7,184 bases of DNA, from positions 1-7,184 of the forward strand of contig JALGUI010000121.1 in the NCBI GenBank assembly GCA_029820915.1. The letters run 5' to 3'. The stretch comes from Candidatus Zipacnadia bacterium. GTDB lineage: Bacteria; Armatimonadota; Zipacnadia; Zipacnadales; UBA5352. The translations under genes were made by a program, and so were the position numbers. Below, piece after piece: positions 1-5,153 of the stretch (position 1 is its first letter; each line of letters begins with the position of its first letter). Under the pieces are notes generated by a model. That model ran no database searches. It was not told the origin of the DNA and worked only from the letters and a program-made list of their open reading frames with translations.

Positions 1-3000
1 CGCGACGGCAGCTCGACCTCCATGGCCGAGCCCTTGGCCAGCTCCAGCTCCTGCTCAGTCGTGACGGTGTCGGGCACGCCGTCCTCATCGGCGTCAGGGC
101 CGAGGGTCACGCGGTACGTGCCCGGTTCGAGTCGCCAGACGTGGACACTCCCCGACTGCGGCCGCTCCTCGAAGTTGTACGCGATGAGCCGCAGCCCCTG
201 CGCGCTGGTGTCGAGTACCCAGGCGGCGAACTCGGGCGAGAAGCCCCGCCAGGAGATCGCGTGCGTCGGGTAGATGTAGTTGCGGTACCCGGGCTGCCCG
301 CCCAGGTACATGCGGTCCACCAGGTCCTTCGAGATCCAGACGCGATCGGCCGACTGCTCAGCCCAGGTGTGCATCGGGAAGAGCAGCTCGATGCGCTCCC
401 AGGAGGCCTTCAGGGCGTCGAGCAGCATCTGCCGATCGCCGGACAGCTTCCATGCAGCATAGTGGAGCTGCGTGCGGGAGTCGTTGCCCATCGCGGGCCG
501 CAGGTCATCGTACGTGGTCGCCGCCGCGGCCTCGAGCAGCCACTCGCGGTGCGCGGACATGTCGGTGCGCTCGGGCAGGTCGGGCAGCATGTTGCCGTGC
601 TGCATCTGGCGCATCAGCCAGGTGCGCTCGGGCAGCCAGTAGCGGTCATCGCCGGTCCACTCGGCCAGCGCCAGGTACATGTTCTCCGAGCCGTAGCCAC
701 TGACGACATTGCTGCGCCCAACCACCTCGCGGTCCTCGAAGCGCACGGAGTTGGGCAGCACCCTCGCGCTGGTCGAGGTCAGCTCGGTCTCGGCCACGGC
801 GCGCTCTACCAGGTCCAGCCAGGCGTCACCGTACTCCCGCACCAGTCGCGTTGCGCGCGGGTTGCGGCTGTGCCAGCCGAGGTACAGCGACGGGTGCAGC
901 ATCAGCGTGCTGGACAAGCTATCGCGATCGTAGGGCGTCTCGGTGATGACGCGGCTCGCGCCGTAGAGCACCGACCGGAAGTGCCGGAAGCCGCCCGTCA
1001 TGCCGGTGAGATGCTCCTCGACGGTGCGGGTGCTCGCCATCAGCCGCTCGATGTAGATGGGGTTGCCGTAGTACATCTCGGCCTCGCGGCAGATGGCGTT
1101 GACGCCCTCCTCGTAGGCGTGCAGCGGGTCGGTCTGGCGGCGGTTAATGCCATCCTGCAGCGGGCCCTCGTTCCAGCAGAACTCGGCGAGGCGCCGCACC
1201 GAGTCGGCGATGCGCCCGTCGGGGTCGCTGATCATGCTCAGCGACACCCAGTCGTTGATGAGGTCGGTATCGTCGCTGTAGCGATGGCCGAACTCGCCAT
1301 TGGGCGCCTGGCGGTGGTCGATCCACCAGTGCGCGAACTCCAGGTACTTGCCCAGCGCCGCGCGCTGGTAGACCGCCCACTCGGGCGCGCCGTCGGCCGC
1401 CGGCGGCTGTAGCGCCGAGCGATCGACGGGCTCGGTCGGATGCGTCCAGATGTGGAAGGCCCGCGCGTAGGAGTCGTCGGGGTAGCGCGTATGCAGGTCC
1501 TCCAGCGCCCGGTGCAGCTCCATGAACACGCCGACGCGCTCGGCCAGGTCCGCCATGGCCACCTTGCCCCACGGACGCGGCTCGGAGACGTCGATGAAGC
1601 GGTCCTTGACGAAGGCGAGCTGATCGTGGCGGTACTCGTCAGCGAGTGCCGCTGTCGGCTCGATGAGCAGCTCGAAGCGCGAGCGGTGCTCGCCGCCATC
1701 CCAGACGAGCTCGGCGTCCTCGCTGGTCATGAGCCTGATCCACAGCGGCCGGCCGTCGGGGATCACGTAGTCGCGCATGTCCAGGGTCAGGTCGAGGCGG
1801 CGCAGGCCGTTCCAGTCGCCGGCGCAGCGGACCTCGAAGTCGGCGATCTGGCGCGTCGGGATGATCGGGTCGGCCACCAGCAGCCACACGACGGTGCCGG
1901 GCGGGGCGTCGTTGAGCCACAGCGAGGCCCGGATGGCCCCGAGCGCGCGGTCGGCGGCCTCGGGCGGCAGCATGAAGTGGTAGTAGCGCAGGCCCTCGAT
2001 CGCCATCCTGCACGCGTCAGGCGACGGCTCGGACGAGCAGCGCAGGGCCGTGCGGTCATAGGTCTCGTACTTGCTGAGCATGATGCGACCGATCTCCGAC
2101 GGCCAGTCGCTCCACGGCTCCGCGGTCACGTGATAGGCCACGGGCTCGCCCGACAGGTCGCCGACGCTCTCGCGCCAGGTTTCGAAGCAGCCGATCTCGC
2201 CGATGCGCGTGGGCGGCGGCGCCTCCTCGCCCTCGGCCACCTCGGGCTCGGGGTCGGCGAAGAAGGTCATCGCGGTCTGCCTAACGGCGCGGTCGAAGCC
2301 GCGCGCAAACAGCGGCCCGTCGGAGGTCACGGGCACCCACGCCTCGCCCTGTGGCCGGAAGACCTGCTCGCCCTCGTAGAGCTGCCCGCGCACGTGCCCG
2401 CGGATGCGCAGGTAGTCCCAGGGCTCGTGGTCGAAGAGCCGGACGATCAGCCCGCCCTCGTCCTGGAAGCTGTAGCCGTGGTAGGTCAGCGGCCAGCGCG
2501 TGCGGCGGTCGCCGTCGCTGACCTTCCAGGCCTGGGAGTAAATGGCGCGCGCGTCGTCGATCCCCGCCTGCCGCACCAACAGCGTCTCGTCGCCGGTCGC
2601 CGGCTCGATGGCGAGCATCCCGGGGCAGGTATCCCAGCCGAGGTACTCGGCGCGGTGTGCGGCGATCTCCGGCGTGAACTCGGCGGCAACGGCCGGGAGT
2701 TCCGCGGCGCCCTCATAGACCGCGCGCACCTCGTCGTCGGTCAGCGGGCGCGAGAAGATGCGCAGCTCGTCGAAGTCGAAGGGCCGCTCCGTCCCGCCCC
2801 AGTGGTTCCAGCTCCCGATGATGATCCTGTCCGGCTCGAGGTCCTCGGTCTGCCAGGTGAGCGGCTCCTGCTTCCGGGTCAGCTCCCCGTTGGTGTAGAG
2901 CCGGATGCCCTGCGTCTCGTCCCAGGTGATGGCGAGGTGGTACCAGGTGTCGGCCTCCCACGGAGCGGCCTCGAAGTCGTAGCTACCGCCCCAGGGCCCG

Positions 3001-3479
3001 CGCACGAGGAGCCGCTCGTAGCGCCCGCGCACGCCCAGCATCATGCCGGTGCGGCCGACGCTGACGATGCTGAAGAGCGAGTGGTGGATCTCACCCACGG
3101 GGTGCGCGAACTTGATCCAGAAGGCGACGGTGCCGCGCCGCAGATTCACGTTCCCGGCTGCGTAGTAGCGGTGCGACTGCCCCCCGTCCATGTGCAGGCC
3201 CAGCTCGGTCACGCCCTCGGCGCTGGTGGCGCGGTACAGGCCGATGTCCTTGTTGTTCCCGCGGTCGTAGCACAGTAGTGACACGTCGCGCGAGCCGCGG
3301 GCCATGTCGGCCTCCAGCCCGCGGCCGTAGTACTCCGAGTAGCCCGCGTCGAAGCTCGCCCGCAGGATCTCGGCCTCATCCGGCGGCGGCTCGATAACCA
3401 CCGGCTGGAACTGCTGGGCGAGCGCGCACCCGCAGGCGAGTGCCATCGTCACAAGCAAGCCGACGCGCCACGTCATCAT
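1..3479 (-). CDS. Large exported LamG-domain protein, possible alpha/alpha-toroid carbohydrate-active protein (3' end missing)
   Basis: I translated this frame codon by codon; it has no stop from the ATG at 3479 to the left edge, giving at least 1159 residues. The start has a GGAGAG Shine-Dalgarno six bases upstream. Residues 1-21 form a signal peptide ending ALA before QQ, so the protein is probably exported. Residues about 40-258 are a LamG/concanavalin-like jelly-roll: RGTVAFWIKF (115-124), WYHLAITWDE (179-188), GIRLYTNGEL (191-200), then a closing DFDELRIFSRPLTDDEVRAVYEG-type strand and helix. Residues 260-620 look beta-rich and unassigned. Residues about 620-1090 are rich in Trp, Tyr and amphipathic helices, with an acidic loop NGEFGHRYSDDTDL (727-740), as in alpha/alpha-barrel lyases and glycosidases; this fold call is inference. 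Residues 1100-1159 are a beta segment with the calcium-type motif DADEDGVPD (1129-1137). It is transcribed divergently from the methyltransferase gene. Substrate and catalytic residues are not identifiable, and a purely binding role is possible. Confidence 0.88.
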   Translation of the reverse strand, partial: MMTWRVGLLVTMALACGCALAQQFQPVVIEPPPDEAEILRASFDAGYSEYYGRGLEADMARGSRDVSLLCYDRGNNKDIGLYRATSAEGVTELGLHMDGGQSHRYYAAGNVNLRRGTVAFWIKFAHPVGEIHHSLFSIVSVGRTGMMLGVRGRYERLLVRGPWGGSYDFEAAPWEADTWYHLAITWDETQGIRLYTNGELTRKQEPLTWQTEDLEPDRIIIGSWNHWGGTERPFDFDELRIFSRPLTDDEVRAVYEGAAELPAVAAEFTPEIAAHRAEYLGWDTCPGMLAIEPATGDETLLVRQAGIDDARAIYSQAWKVSDGDRRTRWPLTYHGYSFQDEGGLIVRLFDHEPWDYLRIRGHVRGQLYEGEQVFRPQGEAWVPVTSDGPLFARGFDRAVRQTAMTFFADPEPEVAEGEEAPPPTRIGEIGCFETWRESVGDLSGEPVAYHVTAEPWSDWPSEIGRIMLSKYETYDRTALRCSSEPSPDACRMAIEGLRYYHFMLPPEAADRALGAIRASLWLNDAPPGTVVWLLVADPIIPTRQIADFEVRCAGDWNGLRRLDLTLDMRDYVIPDGRPLWIRLMTSEDAELVWDGGEHRSRFELLIEPTAALADEYRHDQLAFVKDRFIDVSEPRPWGKVAMADLAERVGVFMELHRALEDLHTRYPDDSYARAFHIWTHPTEPVDRSALQPPAADGAPEWAVYQRAALGKYLEFAHWWIDHRQAPNGEFGHRYSDDTDLINDWVSLSMISDPDGRIADSVRRLAEFCWNEGPLQDGINRRQTDPLHAYEEGVNAICREAEMYYGNPIYIERLMASTRTVEEHLTGMTGGFRHFRSVLYGASRVITETPYDRDSLSSTLMLHPSLYLGWHSRNPRATRLVREYGDAWLDLVERAVAETELTSTSARVLPNSVRFEDREVVGRSNVVSGYGSENMYLALAEWTGDDRYWLPERTWLMRQMQHGNMLPDLPERTDMSAHREWLLEAAAATTYDDLRPAMGNDSRTQLHYAAWKLSGDRQMLLDALKASWERIELLFPMHTWAEQSADRVWISKDLVDRMYLGGQPGYRNYIYPTHAISWRGFSPEFAAWVLDTSAQGLRLIAYNFEERPQSGSVHVWRLEPGTYRVTLGPDADEDGVPDTVTTEQELELAKGSAMEVELPS

Positions 3480-3485
3480 CGCATT

Positions 3486-3491
3486 CTCTCC
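3486..3491 (-). promoter_or_regulatory. Ribosome binding site of the LamG-protein gene
   Basis: On the minus strand this reads GGAGAG, with six bases before the ATG at 3479. Two ATG codons are adjacent (3479 and 3476); the spacing suits the first. Another ATG four bases upstream runs into a TGA after one codon, so it is not the start. Confidence 0.6.
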
Positions 3492-3563
3492 GAGGCTCAT
3501 CTCCGCGGCACGGTCCAGGGAAGGCCTTCTCCCGCTCCGCGGCGAATCCTCTGCCCCTGCGCT

Positions 3564-3568
3564 GGAGG
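3564..3568 (+). promoter_or_regulatory. Probable ribosome binding site of the methyltransferase gene
   Basis: GGAGG lies twelve bases before the GTG at 3581. A closer GTG at 3571 is in a different frame, whose product has no recognisable domain. The methyltransferase frame is closed by TGA just upstream of 3581, so GTG-3581 is the earliest possible start despite the loose spacing. Confidence 0.45.
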
Positions 3569-3580
3569 CCGTGACCGGCG

Positions 3581-4393
3581 GTGAGCGCGCTGGACGAGCG
3601 ACCTGGCACCTCCGACGACGAAGTGCGGCGGCTGTGGGACGGCAACGCCGAGGTGTGGGCGCGGCAGGTGCGCGCCGGCTACGACCCCTTCCGCGACCTG
3701 TACCACCACCCGACCTTCTTCGAGCTTGCCGGCGACCTGTCCGGCCGGGACGTGCTCGACGCCGGCTGCGGCGAGGGCCGCACGGCGCGCATCCTGGCCC
3801 GCCAGGGGGCGCGCGTCACGGGCGTGGACATCTCCGAGCGCATGATCGAGCTGGCGGGAGCCGAGGAGGAGCGCGAGCCGCTGGGCATCCGCTACGAGGC
3901 CGCGTCGATCGCGAAGATGCCCATGCTCGGCGACGACAGCTTCGACGCGGTCGTTGCCATCATGGCGCTGATGGACTGCGCCGACTATGAGGGAGCGCTG
4001 CCGGAGATCGCGCGCGTGCTCCGGCCCGGTGGCACGTTCGCCTACATGATCTGCCACCCGTGCTTCATGCACGGCCACCTGGGCTGGGGAAAGCAGGATG
4101 GGAAGCACATCGCCATCCGCGTCGCCAACTACCTGGACGAGCCCGAGACGCGGTCGCGCTGGACCTTCGCGGCGGCGCCCGACCGCGATGAGGTCGAGCC
4201 CTTCGAGGTCGTCTACTTCAACCGCATGCTCGCCGGCTACCTCAACCCGCTGCCGCGGCACGGCTTCGTCATCGAGGAGATTGCCGAGCCCGCGCCGTCG
4301 GATGAGGCCTGCCGCGCCGAACCGCGCCTGCGCAAGTACCAGGGCATCCCGCACGTCCTGGCCGTGCGGGCGATCCTCGACCCGGCGCCCTGA
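3581..4393 (+). CDS. Class I SAM-dependent methyltransferase
   Basis: This 270-residue cytoplasmic protein should transfer a methyl group from S-adenosylmethionine to an unidentified acceptor. It shows the Rossmann-fold methyltransferase signatures in order: motif I VLDAGCGEG (58-66), the glycine-rich SAM loop; VTGVDISERMIE (79-90), with the acidic residue D83 expected to bind the SAM ribose; FDAVVAIMALMDC (121-133) after strand 4; and LRPGG (147-151). These match the Methyltransf_11/25 type. The C-terminal part (about 195-237) has the long insertion and 'Y..P...Y...L...GF.I' pattern common in small-molecule methyltransferases of this group. The start is GTG at 3581: an in-frame TGA lies at 3572-3574, and a GGAGG stands at 3564-3568, twelve bases upstream, which is a rather long spacing. 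It diverges from the LamG-protein gene and converges on the cold-shock-like gene, so it is probably transcribed alone. The substrate cannot be deduced from the sequence or neighbours. Confidence 0.93.
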   Translation: MSALDERPGTSDDEVRRLWDGNAEVWARQVRAGYDPFRDLYHHPTFFELAGDLSGRDVLDAGCGEGRTARILARQGARVTGVDISERMIELAGAEEEREPLGIRYEAASIAKMPMLGDDSFDAVVAIMALMDCADYEGALPEIARVLRPGGTFAYMICHPCFMHGHLGWGKQDGKHIAIRVANYLDEPETRSRWTFAAAPDRDEVEPFEVVYFNRMLAGYLNPLPRHGFVIEEIAEPAPSDEACRAEPRLRKYQGIPHVLAVRAILDPAP

Positions 4394-4453
4394 CGCACGA
4401 CCGGCGGGCACCATGGCATTCGCATCCCGACGCGTGGCGCTGCGACTGTGAGG

Positions 4454-4762
4454 CTACTCCGGGGCGTCCTCGAGTTCCGGCGGCGGGCCCGCGTCGGGCG
4501 GCGCGGCCTCAAGCAGCGGCTCGTGGGTGGCGATGATGCGCGAGACGTCCGCGGCCACCAGGGCCTCGCCGCCCTCGCGCAGCGTGAACTCCACCGCGTC
4601 GCCCTCTCGCAGCACGTCGAAGCCCTGGCCGAGCACGTCAGATGCGTCGAAGGGCCACTCGCGCGCTTCATCTCGACGGTCACGGATGATGCCACGGCGT
4701 TCGGCCTGGTCGAGCCGCTCGATCGCGCCGGTGCGTTGCTCGCCCGAGTGGGGACTAACCAT
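4454..4762 (-). CDS. Divergent cold-shock-domain protein
   Basis: The protein has 102 residues. Residues 11-76 align by eye along the whole length of the cold-shock domain (CspA family, an OB-fold that binds single-stranded RNA or DNA). The N-terminal TG-x-I strand opens it. The second half, GFDVLREGDAVEFT (48-60) and the following ALVAADVSRI, matches the family pattern 'G[FY]..L.EGQ.V.F......GP.A..V'. The nucleic-acid-binding motifs are altered. RNP1, normally KGFGFI, reads RRGIIR (22-27). RNP2, normally VFVHF, is replaced by EWPFDA (35-40). Canonical stacking aromatics are therefore mostly missing. Residues 77-102 are a Pro/Glu/Asp-rich tail with no assigned role. The ATG at 4762 is chosen for its GGAGG six bases upstream; an in-frame GTG at 4831 would add 23 residues lying outside the domain. 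It converges with the methyltransferase gene, with 60 bp between the stops. Domain assignment is fairly secure; loss or change of RNA binding is inference. Confidence 0.78.
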   Translation of the reverse strand: MVSPHSGEQRTGAIERLDQAERRGIIRDRRDEAREWPFDASDVLGQGFDVLREGDAVEFTLREGGEALVAADVSRIIATHEPLLEAAPPDAGPPPELEDAPE

Positions 4763-4976
4763 CGGCGCCCTCCGTGCCTTCGGCCGTCTCGAGCCTGCGG
4801 CTGTGCCCGACCTTCGTCCGCACGAACTCACCGATGTCCCTTCCGCACCGCCCCCGGGCCCTGATGGCGCGCATCTCTTGTCCAGACACCGGCGAGTTCA
4901 CCGCGGGGCCCGCGCTGTCCTTCCGGACGTCAGGTCGGCGCGGCTGCGACCGAGGCCGGTGCTGCCCGCCACGCAC
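4755..4976 (-). CDS. Possible small ORF upstream of the cold-shock-like gene, function unknown
   Basis: This is a 73-codon frame starting with GTG at 4976. An inner GTG at 4901 or ATG at 4874 are also possible starts. Its TAG overlaps the ATG of the cold-shock-like gene by eight bases (ATGGTTAG), an arrangement often seen in translationally coupled genes. Third positions in its last 35 codons are mostly G or C, as in the real genes here. Residues 51-60 (DIGEFVRTKV) look helical and protein-like, while the first 25 residues are Arg/Pro-rich and unconvincing. No start has a good Shine-Dalgarno and I recognise no family. It may be a short coupled gene, the remnant of a longer one, or chance in GC-rich DNA. 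If it is not real, 4763-5098 holds no gene. Confidence 0.28.
   Translation of the reverse strand: MRGGQHRPRSQPRRPDVRKDSAGPAVNSPVSGQEMRAIRARGRCGRDIGEFVRTKVGHSRRLETAEGTEGADG
4769..4773 (-). promoter_or_regulatory. Ribosome binding site of the cold-shock-like gene
   Basis: The minus strand reads GGAGG, with six bases before the ATG at 4762. It decides the start in favour of 4762 over the upstream in-frame GTG at 4831. Confidence 0.65.
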
Positions 4977-5098
4977 ACGATTCCGTCAGGCGAGGGCGAA
5001 TCCGATTAGTGGACGCGACCTTGTTGGCATGGCACGGGAGCACGAGAGCGAGGGAACGCTGATGCGATGCGCGGTAGCGGGATGGGCCGCCGAATGCG
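4977..5098. other. Intergenic stretch with no recognisable gene
   Basis: I see no convincing coding frame, tRNA or repeat here. A plus-strand frame running across it (4774-5157) has an Arg/Cys/Pro-rich, low-quality translation and crosses the palindrome, so it is not credited. A minus-strand promoter for the cold-shock-like gene would be expected here or just downstream, but no clear -35/-10 pair stands out. Confidence 0.4.
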
Positions 5099-5128
5099 AA
5101 CGGGGACGCCGCGCGCGGCGTCCCCGTT
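5099..5128 (-). terminator. Perfect 30-bp palindrome, probable transcription terminator hairpin
   Basis: AACGGGGACGCCGCG is followed immediately by its exact reverse complement, so a transcript of either strand can fold into a hairpin with a stem of about 13 G/C-rich pairs and a minimal loop. It lies 25 bp past the TAG stop at 5154-5156 of the minus-strand papain-fold gene, where a terminator is expected. There is no real U-tract after it on either strand (minus CGCATTCGG, plus GTCGTCTTCGG), so it is not a textbook intrinsic terminator. It may act with Rho, as a 3'-end stabiliser, or as a protein-binding palindrome. Confidence 0.6.
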
Positions 5129-5153
5129 GTCGTCTTCGGCTGCGACCACGCGA

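Larger units (their letters stand above)
3480..3580. promoter_or_regulatory. Divergent intergenic spacer (shared promoter region)
   Basis: These 101 bases lie between the divergently oriented starts of the LamG-protein gene and the methyltransferase gene, so at least one promoter on each strand is expected in or near it. I see no convincing -35/-10 pair on either strand. A perfect 10-bp palindrome (GAAGGCCTTC, 3520-3529) sits mid-spacer and could be an operator half-site arrangement, but this length is easily reached by chance in GC-rich DNA. Confidence 0.45.

Noticed and set aside
141..3278. Two long plus-strand frames (141-1412, 423 codons; 1440-3278, 612 codons) antisense to the LamG-protein gene
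   Set aside because: Their translations are Val/Ala/His/Arg/Pro-rich with no domain. The opposite strand carries a continuous frame with signal peptide, Shine-Dalgarno and LamG motifs. Long antisense frames are expected opposite GC-biased genes.
3520..3529. GAAGGCCTTC palindrome as a firm operator
   Set aside because: A single 10-bp GC-rich palindrome is weak evidence and there is no second copy or regulator nearby; it is only mentioned within the spacer entry.
3571..3990. GTG at 3571, better spaced relative to neighbouring purines, opening a 139-codon plus-strand frame
   Set aside because: It is out of frame with the methyltransferase, and its product is Arg/Gly-rich with no recognisable motif.
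3497..4414. 305-codon minus-strand frame opposite the methyltransferase
   Set aside because: It is a shadow of the methyltransferase gene, which has all SAM-binding motifs on the plus strand; the shadow shows no domain.
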